A stretch of 64,000 bases of DNA from Qaidamihabitans albus. GTDB taxonomy: Bacteria; Actinomycetota; Actinomycetes; Mycobacteriales; Pseudonocardiaceae. A program made the position numbers and the translations under genes. The stretch covers positions 537,140 to 601,139 of the forward strand of contig NZ_JAEHOB010000002.1 in assembly GCF_016464705.1 (NCBI RefSeq), in the 5' to 3' direction. The notes under the pieces are model-generated. The model worked only from the letters and a program-made list of their open reading frames with translations, made no database searches and had not been told where the DNA came from. Positions 23,980 through 32,397 of the stretch are shown in pieces; the stretch's first letter is position 1, and the number at the start of each line of letters is the position of its first letter.

Positions 23980-25695
23980 ATGGATTCGCGTGATTCCTGG
24001 CCGGAGCAGGCGCGCGGTACCGCGACGCGGCTGCTGGCCGAGATGGCAGCCGATCCCGCCGGGCAGTTCGCCCCTTCCGTCTACGAGACCGGTCGCCTGG
24101 TGAAGCTGGTGCCTGCACTGCCGGGTCATGCGCCGCGTGTCCGGTTCCTGCTGGAACAGCAGCATGCCGACGGTGCGTGGGGCGGCCCTGGCGACTACGC
24201 GCTGGTGCCCACGTTGAGCGCGACCGAGGCCCTCCTCGCGCTGCTGCCGGAGAACGGCACCGGTGCCGCGGGCGGCATCGTGGCGGACGCGGCCGCCCGC
24301 GGATTGACCGCGCTGTCCGGCCGGATCCGCGCACACGGCACCCTTCCGGACACGGTCGCGGTCGAGATCATCGTGCCCGTGCTGATCGACGAGATCAACG
24401 CTCAACTGAACCGGCTGAACCGGCTGAACCGAAAGACACTGCCGGCCCTGACGGGCTGGCGCGGCGCGGGAGCCCGGCTCGGCATCCCGGCCGGCGCCAA
24501 CCCGGAACTGGCTACCCGGCTGCGGGAGGCGGCCGCGCAGGGCCACGCGCTGCCGCACAAGCTGTGGCACTCGCTGGAGGTACTCGGCGACAACGCGCGG
24601 GGCGCGCCGTTCGTGGAACCGGTCGCGGGTGGCGGCGTCGGCTGTTCGCCCGCGGCGACCGCCGCGTGGCTCGGCGACCGGGCGGACGACCCGGCCAGGC
24701 AACCCAGCCTCCGCTATCTGGCGGCCGTCCAGAGCACGAGCGGTGGCGTGCCCGTGGCCGCTCCCCTCGCGCTCTTCGAGCGAGCGTGGGTGCTGTCCAC
24801 GCTCGCCGCCACCGGCGTGCCGTTCACGGCGCCGCGCACACTCGTGGACAGCCTGCACGGCGCCTTCGGTGACGCCGGGGCCGCGGGCGGACTCGGCCTG
24901 CCGCCGGATGCCGACGACACGGCCACCGCGCTGTACGCGCTGGCGCTGCTGGGCAGCCCCCGTTCCCCGGAATGCCTGTGGGACTACCACTCCGGCGACC
25001 ACTTCAGCTGCTTTCCCGAGGAGCGGACTCCATCGACGAGCACGAATGCCCACGTGCTGCAGGCACTCGGCGCGTCCGTGGCGTCGCTTTCGGCACGGCA
25101 AGCACCGCAGGCACAGCAGGCACAGTCCGCCCCGCCGGTGGAGCCACGGCACTGCGCCCGCTACCTCGCCACGATCGGAACCGTGTCGCGCTGGCTGAGT
25201 GAGCAGCAGCACGCCGACGGCAGCTGGCTGGACAAGTGGCACGCGTCGCCGTACTACGCGACCGCGTGCTGCGCCACCGCGCTCGCGGCCTACGGCGGTG
25301 CGGCCGGGGCCCGTGCGGTGGGCAGGGCGGTGGAGTGGGTACTCGGCACCCAGCGTCCGGACGGGTCGTGGGGGCACTGGCACAGCACCCGGGAGGAGAC
25401 CGCGTACGCGATCCGGACGCTGCTGCACGCCGGGCCCGCGCGGAACCCAGCCGCGATCGGGCGCGCGGCCGCACGGGGACGGGATTTCCTGCTGCGCACT
25501 GACAGCGGCACCGGCGGCACCGGCGCTACCGGTGAGGAATTTCCCGCCCTGTGGCATGACAAGGACCTCTACACACCGGTCCGGATAGTGCGGACCGAGG
25601 TGTTCGCCGCTCTGCACCTCGCGCACACCGACCCGCGCGTGGCGGCGCTCGCCGGAGACGGGAGCACCGGGTACGCCGCGCGGATCGAGGTGTGA
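23980..25695 (+). CDS. Class II (DxDD) diterpene cyclase
   Basis: 571 aa terpene cyclase with alpha-barrel repeats. QW-like motifs occur at QQHADGAWG (60-68), QQHADGSW (409-416) and QRPDGSWGHW (458-467). The proton-donating motif is DADD (310-313), which marks protonation-initiated (class II) cyclases. No class I DDxxD motif is seen, so the expected product is a cyclised diphosphate such as a copalyl or halimadienyl diphosphate made from GGPP. A 9 bp in-frame triplication codes NRLNRLNR near 144-151. It is the first gene of a three-gene operon with a P450 and a UbiA protein. GGPP synthase and any class I synthase are not in the window. Confidence 0.85.
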   Translation: MDSRDSWPEQARGTATRLLAEMAADPAGQFAPSVYETGRLVKLVPALPGHAPRVRFLLEQQHADGAWGGPGDYALVPTLSATEALLALLPENGTGAAGGIVADAAARGLTALSGRIRAHGTLPDTVAVEIIVPVLIDEINAQLNRLNRLNRKTLPALTGWRGAGARLGIPAGANPELATRLREAAAQGHALPHKLWHSLEVLGDNARGAPFVEPVAGGGVGCSPAATAAWLGDRADDPARQPSLRYLAAVQSTSGGVPVAAPLALFERAWVLSTLAATGVPFTAPRTLVDSLHGAFGDAGAAGGLGLPPDADDTATALYALALLGSPRSPECLWDYHSGDHFSCFPEERTPSTSTNAHVLQALGASVASLSARQAPQAQQAQSAPPVEPRHCARYLATIGTVSRWLSEQQHADGSWLDKWHASPYYATACCATALAAYGGAAGARAVGRAVEWVLGTQRPDGSWGHWHSTREETAYAIRTLLHAGPARNPAAIGRAAARGRDFLLRTDSGTGGTGATGEEFPALWHDKDLYTPVRIVRTEVFAALHLAHTDPRVAALAGDGSTGYAARIEV

Positions 25696-26939
25696 TGCAT
25701 CGCAACGAGCTCCGGCTGACGTTGCGGACCCTGCCCTTCCTCGACTCCCGGGCAGGCTCGCCGGAGGGTTTCGCCGAGGTGACCGGCGGGCCGGCGCCGA
25801 AACTGCTGGTGTGGGACCCGGAGACGATCGACTGGATCTTCCGCTCCGATCGGCACCTGGCGCATCCGGGGAGCCGCTCTCTGGTCCCGTTGCTGGGGCG
25901 GACATCGCTGCTGTGGGGAGACGGTCCCCGGCACACCGCCTACCGCCAGGTGCTCGGCCCTCCGCTGCGCGGCCGCAGCCTGGGCCGGTACCACGGGGTC
26001 ATCGCCGACACCGTGCACGGCGCGATCGACGCGCTGCCGACGGAAACCGTCCTACCACTGTCGGAGTGGACCCGCGAGCTCGCCCTCCGCATCATCGGCC
26101 GGATCATTCTCGGGCGGTCCGGTGAGGGGGTGCTCGAGCCGTTCACCGCCTGGATCGAGCGTGCGCTCGGCTCCCGTGGCCGCACGCTGGCATACCGCTT
26201 TCTCCGCGGCAGGCTGCCGCGCTCCGGGGACGCCCTGGACCGGCTCTTCGTCCGGAGCGCCAGGGAGGCCGCCCGCGCGCACCCGCACTCGCTGATCGCA
26301 CTCCTGCTGAACGGGGACGGGCCGCTGCACGACATCGGGGACACCGAACTGCGGGATCAGATCGCCTCGCTGCTCTTCGCCGGTCACGAGACCACGGCGT
26401 CCGCGACCGCGTGGGCGCTCTACTGGCTCGACCGGCACGAACGGGTGCGCCGGGACGTCCTCGCCGAACTGGCCGCCACCACCGACAACGGGGCGGACAC
26501 CACGCGCGTGCCACTCCTGCACGCCGTCGTCCAGGAGGCACTGCGGGTCACCCCGCCCGTCCCGGCGGCGGGCAACCGGGTGCTGCCCGAGGAGACGGAG
26601 CTGCTCGGCCGCACGCTGCCGGCCGGGACGACGCTGTCGCCGAGCATCTACCTCGCGCACCGCGTGCCGGAGCGGTTTCCGGCGCCGGAGGCGTTCGACC
26701 CGAACCGCTTTCTCGACGGCCGCGTCGCCGCGCGGCACTACTTCCCTTTCGGCGGCGGCACCCGGCACTGTCTCGGCAGCCAGCTCAGCCAGCTCGAGGC
26801 ACGGATGATCGTCGCCGCGCTGCTGCGCCGCAGGGAACTGCGCTGCGTCAACCCCCGCGCCGGGGTGCCGCAGCTGCGCGGGCACGCGATGGCGCCGGCC
26901 GCCCGGCTGCGAATGGCGGTGACCGCGTGTCACGACTAG
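25695..26939 (+). CDS. Cytochrome P450
   Basis: 414 aa soluble bacterial P450. The heme loop FGGGTRHCLG has Cys359, the I-helix oxygen-activating motif is AGHETTAS, and the K-helix ExxR lies in EALR. An RFLDG-type segment precedes the heme loop. Its ATG overlaps the TGA of the cyclase (TGATG), so it is translationally coupled and probably oxidises the diterpene product. The 3' end overlaps the UbiA gene by 13 bp. No dedicated ferredoxin or ferredoxin reductase is adjacent. Confidence 0.9.
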   Translation: MHRNELRLTLRTLPFLDSRAGSPEGFAEVTGGPAPKLLVWDPETIDWIFRSDRHLAHPGSRSLVPLLGRTSLLWGDGPRHTAYRQVLGPPLRGRSLGRYHGVIADTVHGAIDALPTETVLPLSEWTRELALRIIGRIILGRSGEGVLEPFTAWIERALGSRGRTLAYRFLRGRLPRSGDALDRLFVRSAREAARAHPHSLIALLLNGDGPLHDIGDTELRDQIASLLFAGHETTASATAWALYWLDRHERVRRDVLAELAATTDNGADTTRVPLLHAVVQEALRVTPPVPAAGNRVLPEETELLGRTLPAGTTLSPSIYLAHRVPERFPAPEAFDPNRFLDGRVAARHYFPFGGGTRHCLGSQLSQLEARMIVAALLRRRELRCVNPRAGVPQLRGHAMAPAARLRMAVTACHD

Positions 26940-27865
26940 CGGGCGAACGGCGGAGACGGCCCGGCGGGCGAACAGCGCGCGACCTCGTCGTTCTGCACCG
27001 CCTCCAACATCCGCTACCGATCACCTACCTCTGCTACGCCGCCTGGGGCGCCTGCTTCGCGGTGCCGGCCGCGAGCGGGCTCGCGACGCTACCCGTGCTC
27101 GGCGCGATCGCGGCGAACCTGCTGTTCATCGTTGCCGCCCTCGCTCTCAACAACGTCGCGGACCTGCGTACCGACGAGCGGCACGACGAGAAGTCGTACC
27201 TGGCCGACGCGACCCTGCGCGTCGGCCGCAGGCGCGCGCTGCGCTGGGTGGTCGCCGAGCTGGCACTCGCCACCGCACTGTCCGTCGCGGTGGCGGTCCG
27301 GACGGGGCACTGGGTCGTCACCGCGGTCGCCGCTGCGATCGTGCTACTCACGCTGAGCTACAACATCGAGCCGATACGGCTCAAGCGCCGCGGCTTCGCC
27401 GGGCCGCTGGTCTTCGGCACGTCCCTGGTCGGGCTGCCGTGCCTGCTTTCCTACGGCGCAGTGCGGTCCGGCTTCGAGACGTCGGTGTGGCCGGTGTTCG
27501 CCGGGGTCGCGGTGCTCACGATCGGCCGCACGGTGTGGTGGTCGGTGCCCGACCGTGCCGCGGACACCGCCACCGGGGTGGCGACGCCGTCCGCGCGCCA
27601 CGGTGCCGCACACACGCTCGCGCTGGCCTGCGTCGTGCTGCTGGCCGGGCTGGCACTGCTGGGCTGGGGGCTGTGGTGGCGGTACGGGCCGGCCTGGGCG
27701 CTGGCCGGGACCCTGGCGCACGGGGTGTTCCTGGTCCGCGTCGCCGCACTGCTGCGGCGGGCCCGCGACGGCGAACTGCCCACCGCCAGGCGGATGCACA
27801 CGCGGGGACTGCCCGTCGTCATGCTGGGCGAGGTGGCGCTGCTCGTCGTCCCGCTGGCCGCGTGA
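26927..27865 (+). CDS. UbiA-superfamily prenyltransferase or terpene cyclase
   Basis: 312 aa integral membrane protein with about eight to nine hydrophobic helices. The first metal motif is NNVADLRTD (75-83: N75, D79, D83; the usual Asp after the first Asn is Asn76). The second is DRAAD (209-213), followed by GVATPSARHG. The GTG start lies within the P450 3' end, so the three genes form one unit. UbiA proteins transfer prenyl groups to acceptors, but some in diterpenoid clusters act as class I-like cyclases. Either role fits, and no class I synthase is present to make the second one redundant. Confidence 0.8.
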   Translation: MSRLAGERRRRPGGRTARDLVVLHRLQHPLPITYLCYAAWGACFAVPAASGLATLPVLGAIAANLLFIVAALALNNVADLRTDERHDEKSYLADATLRVGRRRALRWVVAELALATALSVAVAVRTGHWVVTAVAAAIVLLTLSYNIEPIRLKRRGFAGPLVFGTSLVGLPCLLSYGAVRSGFETSVWPVFAGVAVLTIGRTVWWSVPDRAADTATGVATPSARHGAAHTLALACVVLLAGLALLGWGLWWRYGPAWALAGTLAHGVFLVRVAALLRRARDGELPTARRMHTRGLPVVMLGEVALLVVPLAA

Positions 27866-27875
27866 GGAGTGGCGT

Positions 27876-28682
27876 TCAGGGCTTGCGGGCGACTCCGGCA
27901 TGTACCTGGGCGAGCTCCGGATTGCGGCCCATGTCGTACTCGGACATCGGTCGCCACAGCGTGACCGGCACGACGCCGGGTTCGACCATGTCGAGGTCCG
28001 CGAAGAAGCGTTCCACCTCGCGCGGTTCACGCAGGGTCACGGTGGGTGGCGTGCCGAACATCTCGCCGAACATGCCGAGGCCGAGATTGAGCTGCTCGCT
28101 GGCGCTGAAATGCGAGATGGCCAGGTAGCTGCCGGAGCACATCGCGTCGAGGTAGCCCGAGACCAGCGCGGCGGGATCGGCGGAGTCCGGGATGTGCACG
28201 AGCGTGTCGATGAGGAGGACGGCGACCGGTTCGCCGAGGTCGAGGAGCTGCTTCACCTCGAGGGCTTCGAGGACCTCCCGCGGGCGCCGGATGTCCGCCT
28301 GCACGAAGCCCGCGTGCGGATTGCCGTCGAGGATGCCGCGGCCCTCGGCGACGATCTCCGGGTCGATGTCCACGTAGACGACGCGATTGTCCGGTGCGAC
28401 CTCCTGCGCGACCTCGTGCACGTGGCCCTCGACGGGCACGCCCGAACCGAGATCGAGGAACTGCCGGATGCCGTGCTCGGCAAGGTACCGGACAAGACGG
28501 TCCAGCCAGGCGCGCTGCGCACGGACCAGGTACGGCAGGTGCGGCGCGCACACGGCGATCTGGTCGGCGAACTCACGGTCAGCGTCCGAGTGATGCGTTC
28601 CGCCCATCCAGCAGTCCCGCATACGGGCGATGCTCGGCTGACCGGAGCCATCCTGACCTGTGGTTCCCACGGGGATTGCCAC
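27876..28682 (-). CDS. SAM-dependent methyltransferase, DUF574 family
   Basis: 268 aa. PSIARMRDCWMGGTHHSDADR at the N-terminus and the SAM-site FLDLGSGVPVEGHVHEVAQ, then YVDIDPEIV, are typical of the actinobacterial DUF574 (Methyltransf_19) family. The C-terminus ends GVARKP. The GTG start lies about 10 nt after GAGGAGG. A TAGAGT -10-like element lies around 28755-28750. It is a paralogue of the gene at 54169-54990, which shares the same C-terminal GVARKP. It converges on the UbiA gene with only 10 bp between, so it is not part of that operon. Substrate unknown. Confidence 0.8.
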   Translation of the reverse strand: MAIPVGTTGQDGSGQPSIARMRDCWMGGTHHSDADREFADQIAVCAPHLPYLVRAQRAWLDRLVRYLAEHGIRQFLDLGSGVPVEGHVHEVAQEVAPDNRVVYVDIDPEIVAEGRGILDGNPHAGFVQADIRRPREVLEALEVKQLLDLGEPVAVLLIDTLVHIPDSADPAALVSGYLDAMCSGSYLAISHFSASEQLNLGLGMFGEMFGTPPTVTLREPREVERFFADLDMVEPGVVPVTLWRPMSEYDMGRNPELAQVHAGVARKP

Positions 28683-28891
28683 TCTGAGTACGCCTCCTCA
28701 GGTCGCGACCCGGCAGGTGGGGTGATCTTCCACCTTGCGAGGCACCCGACTCTACTGTGCGGGGGCCAGGCGGCGAGCGCCAGGCTCGGTGGAGGACATT
28801 CTGCCCGCCCGCGTCACGTTGCGGAAGGTGACACCAGTCCCAACCTGCCACGCCGGCTCACCTGCTCGTGCGGGCAGCCGCCGGGGTCCGC

Positions 28892-29911
28892 TCACGAGCG
28901 GCGACGGGCACGGGCGGCCGCGAGGCCACCGCCCGCGGCGCCGACGACGGTCGCCGCCGCGGCCGCGAGGGTCCCGTGGTGATGCGAGAACCACAGCTGC
29001 GGGCTGCGCTTCTTCGCCTGCTCGTCGAGCCGGCCGTGCGCTCCGTGGTCGCTGTCGTCGTCGACCGGCTCCCACAGGTTCACCGGGCGGTCGGGGTCCT
29101 CGGGTGCCCGCGTCTGCTGCGCCGAGTAGCCGTTGCGCCCCAGATACCGGTCGAGCAGGCCGGGCGCGAACTTGTTGGCCAGCAACGTGGCGACCGTGCT
29201 GAAACCGACCCAGTACTCGCGGCGCGCGGGATGGTCGGCCGCGTGCACGATGCCGCGCGCGGCGACCTCGGGCTCGTAGATCGGCGGCATCGGCTGCGCC
29301 TTGCGCCGCATCCGCGACAGCGACCAGTCGAACTGGGGCGTGTTGACGCCCGGCAGCTGCACCATCGTCACGTGCACGCCGCTGCCGTCGTGCAGGAGCT
29401 CGCAGCGCAGCGACTCGGTGAAGCCCTGGATCGCGTGCTTGGCCCCGCAGTACGCCGACTGCAGCGGAACCCCACGGTAGGCGAGCGCGGAGCCGATCTG
29501 CACGATCGTTCCGCGGTCGCGCGGCAGCATCAGCTCCAGCGCGACCTTGGTGCCGTGCACGAAACCGTGGTAGGTGGCGTCGGTGACCCGGCGGAACTCG
29601 TCCGGCTCGATCTTGCTGAACGGGGCGAACACCGTCGCGAACGCACCGTTGATCCAGACATCGACCGGTCCCAGCTCATGCTCCACGCGTCGTGCGGCCG
29701 AGCGCATCGTCGCGTAGTCGGTCACGTCCAGCGGGATCGGCAGGGCCGTGCCACCCGCCGCCTCGACGTCGCGCGCCGCCTCGCGCAGCCCCTTCTCGCC
29801 GCGCGCGAGCAGGGCGACGCGGTCGCCCCGGCCGCCGAGCAGGCGCGCCGTGGCGCGGCCGACGCCCGCGCTCGCTCCGGTCACCACCACCGTCTTCGGC
29901 GAACGGCCCAT
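28892..29911 (-). CDS. Short-chain dehydrogenase/reductase with C-terminal extension
   Basis: 339 aa. The Rossmann motif [15 protein letters not shown] begins near residue 8. The catalytic set is Ser in [10 protein letters not shown] and YCGAKHA (Tyr and Lys). The NNAG position reads INGAF, a variant. After the SDR core of about 250 residues comes a charged linker and a terminal Ala/Gly-rich hydrophobic segment ([21 protein letters not shown]) that may anchor it in the membrane. It follows the DUF4232 gene by 6 bp and is likely co-transcribed. Substrate unknown. Confidence 0.8.
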   Translation of the reverse strand: MGRSPKTVVVTGASAGVGRATARLLGGRGDRVALLARGEKGLREAARDVEAAGGTALPIPLDVTDYATMRSAARRVEHELGPVDVWINGAFATVFAPFSKIEPDEFRRVTDATYHGFVHGTKVALELMLPRDRGTIVQIGSALAYRGVPLQSAYCGAKHAIQGFTESLRCELLHDGSGVHVTMVQLPGVNTPQFDWSLSRMRRKAQPMPPIYEPEVAARGIVHAADHPARREYWVGFSTVATLLANKFAPGLLDRYLGRNGYSAQQTRAPEDPDRPVNLWEPVDDDSDHGAHGRLDEQAKKRSPQLWFSHHHGTLAAAAATVVGAAGGGLAAARARRRS

Positions 29912-29917
29912 CTGTGC

Positions 29918-30484
29918 CTACTCCTTTCCTTCCCGCGGCGGATGCCAGGGAGTCAGCTCGATCCGGCCGTGGTCGCAGACCGCACCTGCCGGCCAGGAAA
30001 CCCGCAACGTCTCCGTGTCCGAGGGTGGCGTGACCATCACGGCGGCGGGCGCGGGCACGCAGCGTTCGTCCGCAGGCCCGCCCTGCCCGGCCGGGGCGCT
30101 CCAGCGGAGGTCCTGCACGGCGCGTTCGCCGGGCTGGAGGACGACCTGTGCGGGCTCCCCGGTCCGCCGCAGGTTCGTGGGCAGCTGCTCGCCCTCCGCG
30201 CCGACCAGCTGGAGGTTCCCGTAGCCGCGCAACGCGCATTCGGTCAGTCCGGTGTTGACGATCCGCAGCGTGGCGTGCCGCTTGCCCGCGGCTGACTCCA
30301 CCCGGCTCACGTCGCCGTCCAGCATCGCGGCGGCACAGGGCGCCACGTCCTCCCGCACCGGCGGCAGCGACCTGTCGCCGAAGTCCGCGGTCCTCGGCGA
30401 GGCGGTGCCGCAGCCCGCGAGCGACAGCACCGTGGCGCCGGCCAGTAGCAGATACCCACTGCGCCGGAAGGTTGTCGGCCTCAT
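29918..30484 (-). CDS. DUF4232 lipoprotein
   Basis: 188 aa. A signal peptide ends with lipobox LSLAGC. The body matches the DUF4232 pattern: CAAAMLDGDV...GKRHATLRIVNTGLTECALRGYGNLQL, then a beta-sandwich with VVLQPGERAVQDLRWS. It is exported and lipid-anchored. Function unknown for the family. It heads an operon with the SDR gene. A GGGTACCC palindrome 8 bp upstream gives a weak stress-type -10 in either direction. Confidence 0.75.
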   Translation of the reverse strand: MRPTTFRRSGYLLLAGATVLSLAGCGTASPRTADFGDRSLPPVREDVAPCAAAMLDGDVSRVESAAGKRHATLRIVNTGLTECALRGYGNLQLVGAEGEQLPTNLRRTGEPAQVVLQPGERAVQDLRWSAPAGQGGPADERCVPAPAAVMVTPPSDTETLRVSWPAGAVCDHGRIELTPWHPPREGKE

Positions 30485-30548
30485 GCTCGGTGGGTACCCC
30501 GATCGGCAGGCCACGATGCCTGCCCGCACCATCCGATCGAGGAGGATC

Positions 30549-32354
30549 ATGTCTCGCCCGCTCGAGGACTACGGTCTGCTCGGTGACACGCGCACCGCCG
30601 CACTGGTGGCCGCCGACGGCTCGATCGACTGGCTGTGCCTGCCACGCTTCGACTCGGGAGCCTGCTTCGCGGCACTGCTCGGCGACTCGAGGCACGGCCG
30701 CTGGACGCTGGCGCCGCGCGGTGCGTTTCGCACCGCGGGCCGCGCGTACCGGGAGGACAGCCTCGTGCTGGAAACGCGGCTCGCCTGCGCCGAAGGTGAG
30801 ATCCGCATCATCGACTGCATGCCGATCCGCGGCGACTACGCCGATCTGGTGCGCCGGGTGGAGGGGGTGCGCGGCCGGGTGCCGATGCGAACGGAGTTCG
30901 CGCCCCGCTTCGACTACGGCAGCACCATCCCGTGGATCCAGTCCGAGGGGCGGCGGACCCACGCGCTCGCCGGGCCGGACCACCTCACCCTCGACGCGGA
31001 ACTCCCGCTCACGACGGCGCCCGGGCACGCCGTCGCCGAGTTCAGCGTGGCCGAGGGGCAGACCGTGGACTTCCGGCTGGCCTGGAGTGCACCGCGCCAG
31101 CCGCCGCCGCGCATGCTCGACGTCGGCGAGCGCATCGAGCGCACCACCCGCTGGTGGCGGGACTGGGCGAGCCGGTGCGACTACCGCGGTGAGTACCGGG
31201 ACGCCGTGGTGCGCTCGCTGATCACGCTCAAGGCCCTGACGTACGCGCCGAGCGGCGGGATCGTCGCCGCACCGACGACGTCCCTGCCGGAGCACCTCGG
31301 TGGCGTGCGTAACTGGGACTACCGGTTCTGCTGGATCCGGGACGCCACGTTCACCCTGATGGCGCTGCTCGGCGCGGGCTACGCCGACGAGGCGCGGGCA
31401 TGGCGGGAGTGGCTGCTGCGGGCGGTCGCCGGCGACGCGTCGCAGATGCAGCTCATGTACGGCGCCGACGGCGAGCGCAGACTGCCGGAGCTGGAACTGG
31501 ACTGGCTGCCCGGTTACGCGGGCTCCTCCCCGGTGCGCGTCGGCAACGAGGCCGCCACCCAGTTCCAGCTCGATGTCTTCGGCGAGCTGATGGACGCGCT
31601 GCACCAGGCGCGAACGCACGGGATTCCGCCCGACCCGGACGCCTGGCGGGTGCAGCGGTCGCTGATGGACTTCCTCGAGTCGGACTGGAGCAAGCCGGAC
31701 AACGGCATCTGGGAGGTACGCGGTCCGCGGCGGCACTTCACGCACTCGAAGATGATGGCGTGGGCGGCGGTGGACCGGGCGATCAAGGGCGTGACGGTGT
31801 TCGGCCTGGACGGGCCGGTGGACCGCTGGAAGCGGCTGCGGCGGGACATCTTCGACGAGGTGTGCGAGCGTGGCTTCGATCCCGACCGCGGCACGTTCAC
31901 CCAGTTCTACGGCTCCCGCTCACTCGACGCGGCGCTGCTCATGATGCCCGACATCGGCTTCCTGCCCGCCACCGACGAACGGGTGCGCGGCACGGTGGCC
32001 GCCATCGAGAAGGAGCTCTGCCGGGACGGCCTCGTGCAGCGCTACACCATGGACGCCGACACCCGGCACGTCGACGGCCTCCCGCATGGCGAGGGCGTCT
32101 TCCTGCCCTGCACCTTCTGGCTCGCCGACAACTACCTGCTGCAGGGCGACACCGGCCGGGGCCGCGACCTTTTCGAGCGGCTGCTGTCGCTGCGCAACGA
32201 CCTCGGGCTGCTCGCCGAGCAGTACGCGCCGGAGGAGGGCAGGCTCATCGGCAACTTCCCGCAGGCGCTCTCGCACATCCCGCTGGTGAGTACCGCGCTG
32301 AACCTCTCGGAGCCGCCCGGACCGGCGCAGAAACGCGCCGAGTCCGGCGGCTGA
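30549..32354 (+). CDS. Glycoside hydrolase family 15 (trehalase/glucoamylase-like)
   Basis: 601 aa. The N-terminal beta-sandwich starts LEDYGLLGDTRTAALVAADG. The (alpha/alpha)6 barrel carries WDYRFCWIRDATFTLMAL with the likely acid in WIRDA, GYAGSSPVRVGNEA, and HGEGVFLPCTFWLADNY. This is the group that includes the mycobacterial GH15 trehalase, so trehalose breakdown is a reasonable guess, with alpha-glucans as the alternative. No signal peptide, so cytosolic. Start at the ATG at 30549, 3 nt after GGAGG; the longer upstream frame runs into the divergent lipoprotein. Confidence 0.85.
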   Translation: MSRPLEDYGLLGDTRTAALVAADGSIDWLCLPRFDSGACFAALLGDSRHGRWTLAPRGAFRTAGRAYREDSLVLETRLACAEGEIRIIDCMPIRGDYADLVRRVEGVRGRVPMRTEFAPRFDYGSTIPWIQSEGRRTHALAGPDHLTLDAELPLTTAPGHAVAEFSVAEGQTVDFRLAWSAPRQPPPRMLDVGERIERTTRWWRDWASRCDYRGEYRDAVVRSLITLKALTYAPSGGIVAAPTTSLPEHLGGVRNWDYRFCWIRDATFTLMALLGAGYADEARAWREWLLRAVAGDASQMQLMYGADGERRLPELELDWLPGYAGSSPVRVGNEAATQFQLDVFGELMDALHQARTHGIPPDPDAWRVQRSLMDFLESDWSKPDNGIWEVRGPRRHFTHSKMMAWAAVDRAIKGVTVFGLDGPVDRWKRLRRDIFDEVCERGFDPDRGTFTQFYGSRSLDAALLMMPDIGFLPATDERVRGTVAAIEKELCRDGLVQRYTMDADTRHVDGLPHGEGVFLPCTFWLADNYLLQGDTGRGRDLFERLLSLRNDLGLLAEQYAPEEGRLIGNFPQALSHIPLVSTALNLSEPPGPAQKRAESGG

Positions 32355-32397
32355 GAAGTTCGGAAGGCGCGGGGCCTGGCGCCAAAGGGCCACCCGG

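Noticed and set aside
30492..30519. GGGTACCC palindrome between the DUF4232 and GH15 genes as a stress promoter
   Set aside because: No GTTT at the right spacing on either strand; only a loose GCAT fits on the minus strand, so it was not listed as a promoter.
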